A stretch of 64,000 nucleotides of DNA. It comes from Nocardia africana NBRC 100379 (GTDB lineage Bacteria > Actinomycetota > Actinomycetes > Mycobacteriales > Mycobacteriaceae). The notes below the pieces were generated by a model. It worked only from the letters and a program-made list of their open reading frames with translations. It searched no databases and was not told where the DNA came from. The position numbers and the translations under genes were made by a program. The stretch is taken from positions 248,001 through 312,000 of the forward strand of contig NZ_BDAV01000002.1 in assembly GCF_001612635.1 (NCBI RefSeq), read 5' to 3'. Every line of letters starts with the position of its first letter. The first letter of the stretch is position 1. Below are positions 25,414 to 35,449 of this stretch, piece by piece.

Positions 25414-26754
25414 GTGGCGAGCACCGACACCGCACTACAAAGTCGAAATCTACGAGGGCTATTTCCGTTTCGATGGATGTTCCCTGTGGCGGTTCTCTCA
25501 GTGGTGGCGGCGCTGTTGGGTCTGCTGTATCTCGACTATGTCGTCGACCCCCAGCGGAATCTGCACGATTTCCCGATCGCCCTGGTCAACCAGGATGTGG
25601 GTGAGACTCTCGGCGCACCCGGCCAGCAGAAGCAGGTGAACTTCGGCGATCAGGTCGCCGAGGGGCTGCGTAGCGCCGTGCCCGCCGACCAGATCGATCT
25701 GCGCGCACTCGGGCTCCCGGAGGCCCAGCAGCAGATGCAGAACGGCCAAGTTTATGGTGCGGTCGTCATCCCGAGCGATTTCAGCAAGCGGCTGGGGATT
25801 CTCGGTGTGGGAAGTGTCATACCCGGCGATATCGAGCGTCCGATCATCACCTTGATGACCAATCCGCGCTCGGGCACCTACGCCACGCAGATCGTGGTGC
25901 GTTTCGGTAATGAGGCGCTGCCCCAGATCAACGACAAGGTGGGACAGCAGCTCATCGAGCAGGTGCGGGCTCAGCTCACCCCGGCGCCGGGCGGCCCACC
26001 GGCCCCCGAACTGTCCGGTGCGACCCGCCTCACCCTCGCGCAACCGCTACAGATTCTGGTGCAGGAGTTCCATCCCCTGCCCGGCGGATCGGGCCAGGGC
26101 CTGACGGCGTTCTTCTACGCACTGCTGTTGCTGATGGCGGGCATGCTCGGCGCGATGATCGTGCACACGATGATCGACTCGGCCCTCGGGTTCGTCCCGA
26201 CCGAATACGGGCCGTGGTACGTGCACTATCCCGCCACCCCCGTCTCCAGACTCCGCACGCTGCTGATCAAATGGGCGGTCATGACGGTGGCCGCGGTGGT
26301 GGTCTCCGCGATACTGCTCGGCATCGGCGCGGCGCTGGGGATGCCACTGGACAATCCGCTGGGCCTGTACCTCTACGGGGTGCTCGCGATCATCGCGGTC
26401 GGCTTCACCGGAATCTCCATCCTGGCCGCGATCGGCTCGGCCGGACTGCTGGTGAACATGGTCCTGTTCATCGTGCTGGGCCTGCCGTCCTCGGGCGGCA
26501 CCGTGCCGATCGAGGCGACACCGAAGTACCTCGGCTGGCTGGCCACCTTCGAACCCATGCACCAGGTGTTCCTGGCGGTGCGTTCGCTGCTGTATTTCGA
26601 CGGCAACGGCGCCGCCGGCTTCACGCGTGGATTCTGGATGACCGTGCTCGGCCTCACGATCGGCGTGGTGCTCGGATTGGTCGTGACGCGCTTCTACGAC
26701 CGAAAAGGGTTGGAGCGCAAGCCGATCAACCGCACCGAACCCGCTCCGGCCTAG
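25414..26754 (+). CDS. YhgE/Pip-like ABC-2-type membrane protein
   Basis: A protein of 446 residues with one N-terminal helix (FPVAVLSVVAALLGLLYLDY), a large extracytoplasmic domain with the family signature DFPIALVNQD, and five or six C-terminal helices of the ABC-2/SNG1 type. Such proteins export or secrete small molecules or lipids, or act as infection receptors in some Gram-positives; the substrate here is unknown. TACGGT lies 6 nt before the GTG (leaderless). It is divergent from purF and ends 1 bp from the next gene. Confidence 0.78.
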   Translation: MASTDTALQSRNLRGLFPFRWMFPVAVLSVVAALLGLLYLDYVVDPQRNLHDFPIALVNQDVGETLGAPGQQKQVNFGDQVAEGLRSAVPADQIDLRALGLPEAQQQMQNGQVYGAVVIPSDFSKRLGILGVGSVIPGDIERPIITLMTNPRSGTYATQIVVRFGNEALPQINDKVGQQLIEQVRAQLTPAPGGPPAPELSGATRLTLAQPLQILVQEFHPLPGGSGQGLTAFFYALLLLMAGMLGAMIVHTMIDSALGFVPTEYGPWYVHYPATPVSRLRTLLIKWAVMTVAAVVVSAILLGIGAALGMPLDNPLGLYLYGVLAIIAVGFTGISILAAIGSAGLLVNMVLFIVLGLPSSGGTVPIEATPKYLGWLATFEPMHQVFLAVRSLLYFDGNGAAGFTRGFWMTVLGLTIGVVLGLVVTRFYDRKGLERKPINRTEPAPA

Positions 26755-26755
26755 G

Positions 26756-27142
26756 TCACAGCGCGACCAGCGGCAGCCAGCGGGCCAACTCCCCCGCCCG
26801 GATTCCGGAGGCGCTCAACGCCCCCGAATCCACCGCGGCCTCGAAATCGAGCAGTCCCGTCGCGAGCAACAGCCACGTCCGCGCGTCGGTCTCCACCACA
26901 TTCGGCGGCGTCCCCCGGGTGTGCCGCGGGCCCTCGATACATTGCACCGCCACGAACGGCGGCACCCGCACCTCCACCGAGGCGCCCGGCGCCGCCGCTG
27001 CCAGACTCCGCGCGGTCCCGCGCACCGCCGCCGCAAGTTCGGACCGTCCCGGCTGTGCCGCCGACTCGTCGCGCAGCCACGCTCCGACCGCCGCCACCGA
27101 ATCACGCACCTGAGCAGGGTCCACAGCCGAACGTCGCGCCAT
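26756..27142 (-). CDS. Sterol-carrier-like small protein (Rv0807 family)
   Basis: A protein of 128 residues resembling M. tuberculosis Rv0807, annotated there as a sterol carrier family protein. The N-terminal half is helical (VDPAQVRDSVAAVGAWLRDE); the C-terminal half has VRVPPFVAVQCIEG and WLLLATGLLDFEAAVDSG, which fit an SCP-2-like fold. TACGCT sits 7 nt before the ATG, indicating leaderless transcription. The neighbourhood (near purF) also matches Rv0807-Rv0808. Ligand unknown. Confidence 0.75.
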   Translation of the reverse strand: MARRSAVDPAQVRDSVAAVGAWLRDESAAQPGRSELAAAVRGTARSLAAAAPGASVEVRVPPFVAVQCIEGPRHTRGTPPNVVETDARTWLLLATGLLDFEAAVDSGALSASGIRAGELARWLPLVAL

Positions 27143-27240
27143 TCCACCGAGCGTAGCGAGCCGCCCGGACATCTCGCGCATGTGGTGGGCGGGTGACGGG
27201 GGCAGCCTGTCGGACCGTCGACGCGAACTGTCCACAATCG

Positions 27241-27885
27241 TCAACAGGCACGAGCTGTGTGCCGGCCGCGCAGCGCAGCCGCCGCGGGCGGGGCCAGGGC
27301 ACCGCCGGCATTCAAGGCGAGATGGGCGAGGGCGGGCGCCGTCGCGCTGCCGGTGTGGCGGCGAAGCCACGAGAAGAGCAGGCCACCCGCGGTGGTGGCG
27401 GCGACGGTTACCGGGATGCTGTCGCCTGCGGACCGTGCCGGATGAATGTGCCACAGGCCGAATACCAATGCGCCGCAATACCTCCGCACGGGCCCCGCAT
27501 CGTCGACCAGCCGATCCAGAGTTCCCCGGAAGATGAGCTCCTCGCTGTACACGGTTCCCACCGGAATGTGGAGGCAGACCCACTCGGCGGTACTCACCTC
27601 GGGCTCGCGATCGGTGAACTCCGCGATCCGATCACGGAATTCCGGGACCGCGAGGGCGATGGCATACGCGGTACCGACCGCACCGAATATCGCTGCGCCC
27701 CAGTGAAATCCGCGTCGTGCCAGCCAGTGCGGCCGCCCGCCGAAGAGAGCGGCATATGCGGTCGCGAACGCGGCGTTGGCGACCGTGCGAGCCCGTATCG
27801 GTCCCAGTCGCGGCAGCGCCAGATTGCTCCACACCAGGGCGACGCCGGATGCCAGAACCGTACGCACCCACCCGTGGTTACTCAT
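27241..27885 (-). CDS. CPBP-family intramembrane metalloprotease
   Basis: A membrane protein of 214 residues. The three family motifs are present: EELIFRG (residues about 117-123), FGLWHIHPA (His motif) and HLALNAGG. Members are CAAX-like or bacteriocin-immunity-type intramembrane proteases. GGAGG precedes the ATG by 5 nt. It lies between the sterol-carrier-like gene and a large membrane hydrolase, all on the minus strand. The substrate is unknown. Confidence 0.85.
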   Translation of the reverse strand: MSNHGWVRTVLASGVALVWSNLALPRLGPIRARTVANAAFATAYAALFGGRPHWLARRGFHWGAAIFGAVGTAYAIALAVPEFRDRIAEFTDREPEVSTAEWVCLHIPVGTVYSEELIFRGTLDRLVDDAGPVRRYCGALVFGLWHIHPARSAGDSIPVTVAATTAGGLLFSWLRRHTGSATAPALAHLALNAGGALAPPAAAALRGRHTARAC

Positions 27886-27928
27886 GGCGCCCTCCGCGAG
27901 TGCGCCGTCGCGGCGACCATTCCGCCTC

Positions 27929-29686
27929 TCATTTGACCGCGCGTTCGTACGCTTCCGACAGTTCCAGCTGAGTCCGGATGGTCTCCTGCAGTTGCGGATT
28001 CCAGTCCGGGGGCGGCAGTACCGCGGCCCAGCCGTCGAGGACCAGGGTGCCGTAGTTGTGACCGTGCCCGTCGCTGACCCCCTGGGCGTTGGTCAGGTCG
28101 GCGGCGACCTGCCAGAAGGTGACCAGCGGCCACCAGCGCATCTGCGTGGACACGTCGGAGCCGCGCGGCTCGGAGAGCCAATCCGGTTGGGAGAAGATCA
28201 GATCCGGCGACCACCAGACGATCGGGTCGGAGGGATGTTGCAGATAGGCGATGCGTGGATGCCGCCATTCCGGCGACGGCTTCGTCAGATCTGCCGCGCC
28301 GGAGGCGAATCGAACCACCAGGCCGTCGGCGTAGATCGGTTCCACCTCGCGGGTACCGGGGTCGCGGCGCTCGACGAACTGTCTCCACAACCGATTCGAA
28401 TTCGGCGGCCCCACCCAGAGCGCGCCGTCGACCTTGGCACGCAGATCGGCCAGCCCGTCGAAGGCCGCCTCCGACCCCTGCGAACCCAGGCTCTCCCCGT
28501 AGACCAGCAACTTCGGCCGCGACTGCGCCGGCCGCGCCAACCAGGCGGCGTAGACCGCGTCGAACATCTTCTTCCCCGCCACGGCGACCTTCTGCCGGTC
28601 CGCGAGGAACGACAGCACACTCGGCAGATACGAATACTGCGAGGCGAGGATCGCGGTGTCGCCGCCGTACATGTACTCGAGTGCGCCCGCTGTCGTCGAG
28701 TTCACCCATCCGGTTCCGGTGGTGGTGACGATCACCAGCACCTTGCGGTCGAAGGCGTGCGTGCGTTCGAGTTCGGCGACCGCCAGCTCTTCCTGGGTCT
28801 GCCCCTCGGCCGCCGACCCGAGACCGACGTAGACCCGAACCGGTTCGCGCGCGGGCTTACCCGTCACCGCGCCGATCCGGAAGGCATCGGGACCGTGCGA
28901 GACGAACCACCGCCCCTCCGAACCGAGCGTGTCCCATGCGGCGAGGGAGGCGGGGCTGCCGGAGCGCTCGGGTGCGCTCGGCTGCACCGCGTACGGCGTC
29001 ATCTTGTCGTTGCGCACGCTGAAGGCCGAGTTGGCGACGGTGAAGAAGCCCTGCGACAGCACACCGTTGAACAGCAGCACCACCATCACGGCCAGCACGA
29101 TCGAGCCGGCGCTCGGGGCGAGCTTCGGCGGCACCCGCACCCAGCGGCTGAGCAGACGTGCGAAGAACTGCACGATCCACCGCACCGTCCGGTAGATCGC
29201 CACCACCAGCGCGGCCACCGCGAGACTGAGCGCCCCGGTGCGCAGATAGGCGGCGCGCGTGGTGCCTTCCATACCCATCAGGCCGTAGATCTGCCGTTGC
29301 CAGTCGGCCGAGAGGACCAGCATGTAGAGCGCGGTGAGCAGGCAGATCGTCAGGATCGTCACCTTCACCGCGTAGCGAATCCGCAGCGACGGCGTGCGAA
29401 AACGCAAGCGCGGCCGGATCAGTCTGCGGAAGCCCCACTCCAGCAGACAGCCCACGCCGTACCCGATGGCGGCATTCAGACCGCTGATCAGGCCCTGGAA
29501 CAACCAGTCGCGCGGCAGTAGCGACGGCGTCACCGACCAGGCGAAAAACACTGTCGCGGTGACCAGTCCGACGTAGTTGAGCGCGATGATGTCGTCCTCG
29601 AGCCGCCGCAGCAGCCGCAGGCCTCGCCGATAGACCACAACGCCGCGCGTACGCAGCGTTGTGAGAGTCCCGGCGGTATCGAGCAC
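27929..29686 (-). CDS. Membrane protein with C-terminal alpha/beta-hydrolase domain (Abhydrolase_9 family)
   Basis: A protein of 585 residues. The N-terminal third has about five helices (VTATVFFAWSVTPSLLPRDW begins the family block). The C-terminal half is a hydrolase-like domain with the elbow YGESLGSQGSEAAF, so Ser is the candidate nucleophile, and SDPIVWWSPDLIF before the end. This architecture is known in actinobacteria but its substrate is not. The GTG start is preceded by no clear ribosome site; CATACT lies 6 nt before it. Confidence 0.8.
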   Translation of the reverse strand: MLDTAGTLTTLRTRGVVVYRRGLRLLRRLEDDIIALNYVGLVTATVFFAWSVTPSLLPRDWLFQGLISGLNAAIGYGVGCLLEWGFRRLIRPRLRFRTPSLRIRYAVKVTILTICLLTALYMLVLSADWQRQIYGLMGMEGTTRAAYLRTGALSLAVAALVVAIYRTVRWIVQFFARLLSRWVRVPPKLAPSAGSIVLAVMVVLLFNGVLSQGFFTVANSAFSVRNDKMTPYAVQPSAPERSGSPASLAAWDTLGSEGRWFVSHGPDAFRIGAVTGKPAREPVRVYVGLGSAAEGQTQEELAVAELERTHAFDRKVLVIVTTTGTGWVNSTTAGALEYMYGGDTAILASQYSYLPSVLSFLADRQKVAVAGKKMFDAVYAAWLARPAQSRPKLLVYGESLGSQGSEAAFDGLADLRAKVDGALWVGPPNSNRLWRQFVERRDPGTREVEPIYADGLVVRFASGAADLTKPSPEWRHPRIAYLQHPSDPIVWWSPDLIFSQPDWLSEPRGSDVSTQMRWWPLVTFWQVAADLTNAQGVSDGHGHNYGTLVLDGWAAVLPPPDWNPQLQETIRTQLELSEAYERAVK

Positions 29687-29839
29687 CCGTCAAGTATGGC
29701 GGTCGGGGTGCGGAAATCGGGGACCTCCCCACGTGAGGCAAACAACTGCTCGCACGGGAATTACCGGGGTACTCGAGTAGTTCCACGCGCGGCATCGTCC
29801 CTCTGCCGCTGGACATCCGGCAGTGCGGATTCCTCGTGA

Positions 29840-29872
29840 GCGGACCGCGGCGCTGCCGGCGTCGCGGTCCGC
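29840..29872 (-). terminator. Hairpin downstream of purL
   Basis: A stem of about 14 bp with one G-U pair (core GCGGACCGC/GCGGTCCGC) and a 5-nt loop lies 6 bp past the purL stop. No T tract. Probable 3'-end structure. Confidence 0.5.
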
Positions 29873-29878
29873 CTCGGC

Positions 29879-32173
29879 TCACTCCGCGGCGGTGCCGAAC
29901 AGCGCGGGCAGCGTGCCCTCGTGAGCGGTGCGCAGTTCGTCCATCGTGATCGAGAACTGGCCCTGCACCTCGACCGAGTCCGAGCCCTGATCCACCACGC
30001 CGATGCGCACCCACGGCAGTTCGCGCGCGGTGCACATCTTGGTGAAACGCGTCTCCTCCGACCGCGGCACCGCGACCAGAACGCGTCCGGCCGATTCCGA
30101 GAACAGCGTGACGAACGGGTCGGCGCCCTCGGGAAGCAGGATGCGCACACCGGTCTCACCGGCCAGCGCCCCTTCGACCACGGCCTGCGCCAGTCCGCCC
30201 TCGCTGAGATCGTGTGCGGCGCTGATCATTCCGTCGCGCGAACCGGCGGTCAGCACCTCGGCCAGCAGCTGTTCGCGGGCGAAGTCCACCCGCGGCGGCA
30301 CACCACCCAGGTGATCGTGCTCGACCTGCGACCAGATCGATCCGTCGAATTCGTCGCGGGTCTCGCCGAGCAGGATGAGCGTCTCGCCCGGCTCGGTGCC
30401 GAATCCGGTCGGGATGCGCCGATGCACATCGTCGATGACACCGAGCACGCCGACCACCGGGGTCGGCAGGATGGCGGTCTGGCCGGTCTGGTTGTAGAAG
30501 CTGACGTTGCCGCCCGTGACCGGAATGCCCAGGGCCACACAGCCGTCCGCGAGTCCACGCACGGCCTGCTGGAACTGCCACATCACACCCGGATCCTCGG
30601 GGGAACCGAAGTTGAGGCAGTTGGTGACGGCCTTGGGCGTCGCGCCGGTGGTGGCGACGTTGCGGTAGGCCTCGGCCAGCGCCAGCTGCGCGCCGGTGTA
30701 GGGGTCGAGTTTGGTGTAGCGGCCCGAGGCGTCGGTGGCCAGCGCGATGCCGCGGCCGGACTCCTCGTCGATGCGGATCACACCCGCGTCGGCATGCTCG
30801 GCCAGCACCGTGTTGCCGCGCACGTAGCGGTCGTACTGCTCGACGATCCACTTGCGGCTGCACAGCTGCGGGCTGGAGATCATCTTCAGCAGCGTGGCCC
30901 GCAGCTCGTCACCGGACTTCGGCCGGGCCAGCCCGGCGGTCGTGTCGGCGACCAGGGCGTCCTGCTCCTCGGGACGCTGTACGGGCCGCTCGTAGACCGG
31001 GCCTTCGTGCGCGACGGTGCGCGGCGGCACGTCCACCACGGTCTCGCCGTGCCACTTCACCACCAGGCGGTCGCCGTCGGTGACCTCGCCGATCACAGTG
31101 GCCAGCACATCCCACTTGTGGCAGACGGCCATGAACGCCTCGACGTTGTCCGGCGTCACCACCGCGCACATGCGCTCCTGCGATTCGCTCGAAAGCACTT
31201 CCGCGGGGGTCATATTCGCGGCGCGCAGCGGCACCTTGTCCAGGTCGATGCGCATACCGCCGTCGCCGGCCGCCGCCAATTCCGACGTCGCGCAGGACAA
31301 TCCGGCACCGCCGAGGTCCTGGATACCGACCACCAGCCCGGCGTGGTACAGCTCGAGACAGCACTCGATGAGCACCTTCTCGGCGAACGGATCGCCCACC
31401 TGTACGCTCGGCAGTTTCTTACGGCCCGAAGCGGATTCGTCACCGGAGAAGGTGTCCGAGGCCAGCACCGACACACCGCCGATACCGTCCAGACCGGTCC
31501 GCGCGCCGAACAGCACGATCTTGTTGCCGGTGCCGGAGGCGAAGGCCAGGTGCAGATCCTCCACCCGCATCACGCCCGCGCACAGCGCGTTCACCAGCGG
31601 ATTGCCCTGATAGGAGGCGTCGAAGACGGTCTCGCCGCCGACGTTGGGCAGGCCGAGGGAGTTGCCGTAGCCGCCGACACCGCGCACCACACCGTCGACC
31701 ACGCGCCGGGTGTCGGGATGGTCGGCGGCGCCGAAGCGCAACTGGTCCATCACCGCGATCGGCCGCGCGCCCATCGCCATGATGTCGCGCACGATGCCGC
31801 CGACACCGGTGGCCGCACCCTGGTACGGCTCGACGTAGGAGGGGTGGTTGTGGCTTTCCACCTTGAAGGTGACCGCCCAGCCGTCACCGATGTCCACCAC
31901 GCCCGCGTTCTCGCCGATGCCGGCCAGCATGGAGGCGCGCATCTCGTCGGTGGTGGTCTGGCCGAAGTAGCGCAGGTGCACCTTCGAGGATTTGTAGGAG
32001 CAGTGTTCGCTCCACATCACCGAGTACATCGCCAGCTCGGCATCGGTGGGGCGGCGGCCCAGAATGTCGCGGATGCGCGCGTATTCGTCGTCCTTGAGAC
32101 CCAGCTCCTTGTACGGCTGCGGGGTATCCGGGGTGGCTGCGGCGGCGCTGACGGTGTCGACGTGGACAGTCAC
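29879..32173 (-). CDS. purL: Phosphoribosylformylglycinamidine synthase PurL (small, three-part type)
   Basis: PurL is the ATP-dependent subunit of FGAM synthase (step 4), working with PurQ (glutaminase) and PurS. At 764 residues it is the short form, consistent with separate purQ and purS further right. Landmarks are [50 protein letters not shown] and [13 protein letters not shown]. The start is GTG; the AAAGGA upstream is 15 nt away, so TAGGTA 7 nt before the GTG may indicate a leaderless start. Confidence 0.96.
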   Translation of the reverse strand: MTVHVDTVSAAAATPDTPQPYKELGLKDDEYARIRDILGRRPTDAELAMYSVMWSEHCSYKSSKVHLRYFGQTTTDEMRASMLAGIGENAGVVDIGDGWAVTFKVESHNHPSYVEPYQGAATGVGGIVRDIMAMGARPIAVMDQLRFGAADHPDTRRVVDGVVRGVGGYGNSLGLPNVGGETVFDASYQGNPLVNALCAGVMRVEDLHLAFASGTGNKIVLFGARTGLDGIGGVSVLASDTFSGDESASGRKKLPSVQVGDPFAEKVLIECCLELYHAGLVVGIQDLGGAGLSCATSELAAAGDGGMRIDLDKVPLRAANMTPAEVLSSESQERMCAVVTPDNVEAFMAVCHKWDVLATVIGEVTDGDRLVVKWHGETVVDVPPRTVAHEGPVYERPVQRPEEQDALVADTTAGLARPKSGDELRATLLKMISSPQLCSRKWIVEQYDRYVRGNTVLAEHADAGVIRIDEESGRGIALATDASGRYTKLDPYTGAQLALAEAYRNVATTGATPKAVTNCLNFGSPEDPGVMWQFQQAVRGLADGCVALGIPVTGGNVSFYNQTGQTAILPTPVVGVLGVIDDVHRRIPTGFGTEPGETLILLGETRDEFDGSIWSQVEHDHLGGVPPRVDFAREQLLAEVLTAGSRDGMISAAHDLSEGGLAQAVVEGALAGETGVRILLPEGADPFVTLFSESAGRVLVAVPRSEETRFTKMCTARELPWVRIGVVDQGSDSVEVQGQFSITMDELRTAHEGTLPALFGTAAE

Positions 32174-32332
32174 GGTGGGCTACCTAGGTCCTTTCGGCCG
32201 GGCAAACGTGCAGCTACGAGCTCCGACGCTGGAGTGAGAGACGGAATGCACGCGGATGGGAGTCCAGCACAGTCTAGTGGGTGCCAAACCCGCCCCGACC
32301 AGGCAGCACCTGTTCACCGGTACGCTGAGCCG

Positions 32333-33640
32333 GTGAACGATCGATCCAGGGTCGCGGATCCGGCCGAACTGCCCGCGACCACGTCGTCCGCGCGGTCCAC
32401 AGGGGGGCTGACTACTCGGCAGCGACGGCTGCTCCTGATCGCGATCGCCTTGTTCGTCGTCTCGGCGATCGTCTCCTGGGCCGCCCACATCTGGACCGGC
32501 TATATCGATCTCCAGGTCTACCGCAACGGCGCGCACACGTGGCTCGACGGCGGCGACCTGTACGGGCCGATGCCCAAGGTCGGCGGCATCGGGCTGCCGT
32601 TCACCTATCCGCCGCTGGCCGCGCTGTTCTTCGCGCCGCTCGCGCTGATGCCGCTCGCCGCCGCCGAATGGCTGGTGCTGCTCACCTCGATGGCGAGCCT
32701 CGCGGTGACGCTGTGGCTCGTGCTGGTCCGGGTGCGGCCGCGGATGGACCGCTCCACCCGGGTGATCCTGCTGATCGGGGCGCTGGCAGTGCTCGGCCTG
32801 TCCGAGCCGGTGCGCCAGACCTACAACTTCGGCCAGATCAACCTCCTCCTGATGGCGGCCGTCGCCCTCGACGCACTGGTCCGCAAGCCGTTCTGGCCGC
32901 GCGGCATGCTGATCGGAATCACGGTGTCGGTGAAGCTGATTCCGGCCGGCTATCTGCTCTACTTCCTGCTGCGCCGGGATTGGCGCGCGTGCCTCACGCT
33001 CATCGGCTCGGCGATCGGCGCGATCGCGATGGCCTACCTGCTGTTCCCGCACGATTCCACCGAATACTGGTTCCACACGCTGATCGACACCGATCGCATC
33101 GGACCGCCGCAGTACGCGGGCAATCAGTCGCTCAAGGGCTTCGCCTTCCGCCTGGGCGTCTCCGATGGCGCCGCGACGGGTATCTGGATCGGGCTGTCGC
33201 TCATCGCGATCGGACTGGCCGCCCTGTGGATGAAGCGGCTGCTCGACGCCGGTCACCAGGTGTCCGCGCTACTGGTGAATTCGGCGGCGGTCCTGCTGGT
33301 ATCGCCGGTTTCCTGGTCGCACCACTGGGTGTGGGTCGCCCCCGCCTTCCTGGTCGCGGGCGACCTGATCGCCCGGATGCCGGCCGCGGACACCCCGGAT
33401 GCGCCGAAAAGCCCGGCGCGGCGGCGGATGTGGATCGCGGTCACCGCCGCGATCACCGTGCTGTTCATGGTCGGCCCGCAATGGGTGCTGCCGCACAACG
33501 CCGACCGTGAACTGCGCTGGGCGTGGTGGCAGCAGATCATCGGCAGCAGCTATGTGCTGGTGACCTTCGCCGCCCTGGTGATCGCGGCGATCGCCTACCG
33601 CCCGAGCGGCGTGAGGAACGCCGCCAGCGCCGCCGCATAG
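32333..33640 (+). CDS. GT87-family (DUF2029) polyprenyl-phosphate-mannose-type mannosyltransferase
   Basis: A membrane glycosyltransferase of the GT-C fold, 435 residues with about ten helices. The family transfers mannose (or arabinose) from a polyprenyl phosphate donor to phosphatidylinositol mannosides or lipomannan outside the membrane. The conserved acidic site after helix 1 is [11 protein letters not shown], followed by [24 protein letters not shown] lies 6 nt before the GTG. The last 46 bp overlap the 3' end of the convergent aminopeptidase gene. Whether it is PimE-like or another branch enzyme cannot be decided. Confidence 0.85.
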   Translation: MNDRSRVADPAELPATTSSARSTGGLTTRQRRLLLIAIALFVVSAIVSWAAHIWTGYIDLQVYRNGAHTWLDGGDLYGPMPKVGGIGLPFTYPPLAALFFAPLALMPLAAAEWLVLLTSMASLAVTLWLVLVRVRPRMDRSTRVILLIGALAVLGLSEPVRQTYNFGQINLLLMAAVALDALVRKPFWPRGMLIGITVSVKLIPAGYLLYFLLRRDWRACLTLIGSAIGAIAMAYLLFPHDSTEYWFHTLIDTDRIGPPQYAGNQSLKGFAFRLGVSDGAATGIWIGLSLIAIGLAALWMKRLLDAGHQVSALLVNSAAVLLVSPVSWSHHWVWVAPAFLVAGDLIARMPAADTPDAPKSPARRRMWIAVTAAITVLFMVGPQWVLPHNADRELRWAWWQQIIGSSYVLVTFAALVIAAIAYRPSGVRNAASAAA

Positions 33641-34899
33641 GAGGCCACGTCCGCGGCGCCCATCAATTCGCGCGCCGAATGCATCGCCAGCTGCGGTGCG
33701 CCCACGTCGACGGTCGGCATGCCGGTGCGGGCCGCGGTCATCGGGCCGATGGTGGAACCGCACGGCAGATCCGCGCGATGCACGTATCGCTGCAGCGGCA
33801 CCCCGGCCTGCGCACAGGCCAGGGCGAAGGCTCCGGCACCGACCGCATCGGTAGCGTAGCGCAGATTCTGATTCACCTTCAGCACCGGGCCACCGCCGAC
33901 CTCGATGCGATGCGAGGGCTCGTGCCGGTCCGGATAGTTGGGGTGGGTGGCATGGGCCATATCGCCGGAGGCGCAGATCGAACCGGCCAGTGCCGCAAGG
34001 TAATCCGCGCGGCCACCGCCGCGGGCGAGCACGATGCGCTCCAGGATCGCGGGCAGCAGATCCGACTGCGCGCCGCGGTCGGATTGGCTGCCGACCTCCT
34101 CGTGATCGAACATCGCCAGCACCGGGGTGATGCCGCCGTCCCGGTCGGCGGCGGCCAGGAAGGCCTGCAGTCCGGCGTAGCAGGTGGCCTGGTTGTCCAG
34201 CCGCGGCGCACTCACCAGATCCTGGTCGCGGCCGACCACCCGGCTCGGTTCCAGGTCGTGGGTCATCAGTTCCCACCCGAGCACGTCGTCGGCGCGGACG
34301 CCGGCCTGCTCGGCGACGTAGGCGATGAACGAGCGCGGGCGCTCCCCCAAACCCCAGATGCCGTTGACGTGGCGTTGCGGATCCAGCGTCACCCCGCGCC
34401 GATCCTCGGACAGGTGGATGGCCAGTTGCGGCACCCGAACCAGCGGATCGTCGATGCGGACCAGCCGCTGGCCCAGTTCGTCGCCCTCACGCACGGCGAG
34501 CCGGCCCGAGATACCGAGATCGCGATCCAGCCAGGAATTGAGCCAGGCGCCGCCGTAGGGTTCCAGGCCGATCAACTGCCAGCCCGCGACGGCCAGATCG
34601 GGATGCTGTTTGACGCGCAGGTTCGGGCTGTCGGTATGCGCGCCGACCACCCGGAACGCGCCGGCCGGATCGGTGGTCGTCGCCGCCCAGGCCACCAGCG
34701 ATCCGCCGCGAATCACGAAGTAGCGACCCACTCCCCCGTTCGTCTCCGCCGCCTCGGCCCACGGCCGGGCCTCGGGCAGTTCGGTGAATCCGTGGGCCGT
34801 CAATTCGGCTGCCACCGTGCGGCATACGTGAAACGGGGACGGCGAGGCATCGACGAAGGCGCACAGCCCGGAGGCCGTCGCGGTGGTGGAGACCGGCAT
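33595..34899 (-). CDS. pepC: M18-family aminopeptidase
   Basis: A cytosolic zinc aminopeptidase of the M18 (aspartyl aminopeptidase) family, 434 residues; counterpart of M. tuberculosis Rv0800. Metal and catalytic motifs are visible: [46 protein letters not shown] and, near the end, [20 protein letters not shown] and [16 protein letters not shown] lies 7 nt before the ATG, so the transcript is probably leaderless. Confidence 0.93.
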   Translation of the reverse strand: MPVSTTATASGLCAFVDASPSPFHVCRTVAAELTAHGFTELPEARPWAEAAETNGGVGRYFVIRGGSLVAWAATTTDPAGAFRVVGAHTDSPNLRVKQHPDLAVAGWQLIGLEPYGGAWLNSWLDRDLGISGRLAVREGDELGQRLVRIDDPLVRVPQLAIHLSEDRRGVTLDPQRHVNGIWGLGERPRSFIAYVAEQAGVRADDVLGWELMTHDLEPSRVVGRDQDLVSAPRLDNQATCYAGLQAFLAAADRDGGITPVLAMFDHEEVGSQSDRGAQSDLLPAILERIVLARGGGRADYLAALAGSICASGDMAHATHPNYPDRHEPSHRIEVGGGPVLKVNQNLRYATDAVGAGAFALACAQAGVPLQRYVHRADLPCGSTIGPMTAARTGMPTVDVGAPQLAMHSARELMGAADVASYAAALAAFLTPLGR

Positions 34900-34968
34900 A
34901 CCGGCGATCCTAACGGCTGCCGGAATTGCCGGAATATCGCCGAGTCGCCGGCGGCGTCGCGAACCGGA

Positions 34969-35403
34969 TCAATCCGCCTGCGTCTCGACCATCAACTCGA
35001 GCAGTCGCAGCAATTCCGCGTGATTTCGCGCGCCGATTCGTTTACGCAATTCCTCTTCGGCGAGTGACTCCTGCTCGCGAACCGAATCCACCAGATCCTT
35101 GCCGCGGTGGGTCAAACCGATGAGAATGCGGCGGCGGTCGTCCTCGGCCGCGATGCGAAAGATCAGGCCCCGCTCGGCGAGGGCGTCGGCGTGGCGGGTG
35201 GCCGACGAGGGCGGTAGCTGGGCGCGAACCGCCAGCTCGCTCATGGTGATACCGGAGCGGTCGGACAGATTCGACAACATGGCCCACTGGTCTGCGGTCA
35301 GCTGCCTGGCACACAGTGCCGCGTCGAGGTGCCGGAGCCAACCGCGTTCCGCAGCGCGCAGCGCCCCGTGCAGCGTGGCGGCGCCACTTACAATGGTCGA
35401 CAT
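34969..35403 (-). CDS. MarR-family regulator
   Basis: A regulator of 144 residues with a winged helix: LTADQWAMLSNLSDRSGITM, SELAVRAQLPPSSATRHADALAERG and the wing EDDRRRILIGLTHRG. The ATG follows GGCGGAG. It is divergent from an AmiC-like amide-binding protein, only 46 bp away. MarR-like and AmiC-like regulators are paired in the nitrile hydratase cluster of Rhodococcus rhodochrous J1 (NhhD/NhhC) and the acetamidase cluster of M. smegmatis, so the two probably act together. Confidence 0.88.
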   Translation of the reverse strand: MSTIVSGAATLHGALRAAERGWLRHLDAALCARQLTADQWAMLSNLSDRSGITMSELAVRAQLPPSSATRHADALAERGLIFRIAAEDDRRRILIGLTHRGKDLVDSVREQESLAEEELRKRIGARNHAELLRLLELMVETQAD

Positions 35404-35449
35404 ATTTCTCCGCCCCATCATTTCGCTCGGATACGAAGAAGGGTACCGA

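Noticed and set aside
29921..33640. A 1239-codon plus-strand open frame opposite purL
   Set aside because: It is antisense to a clear purL gene. Its composition (His/Gln/Arg-rich) is that of a GC-rich shadow frame. Only the last 435 codons, from 32333, are a real gene (GT87).
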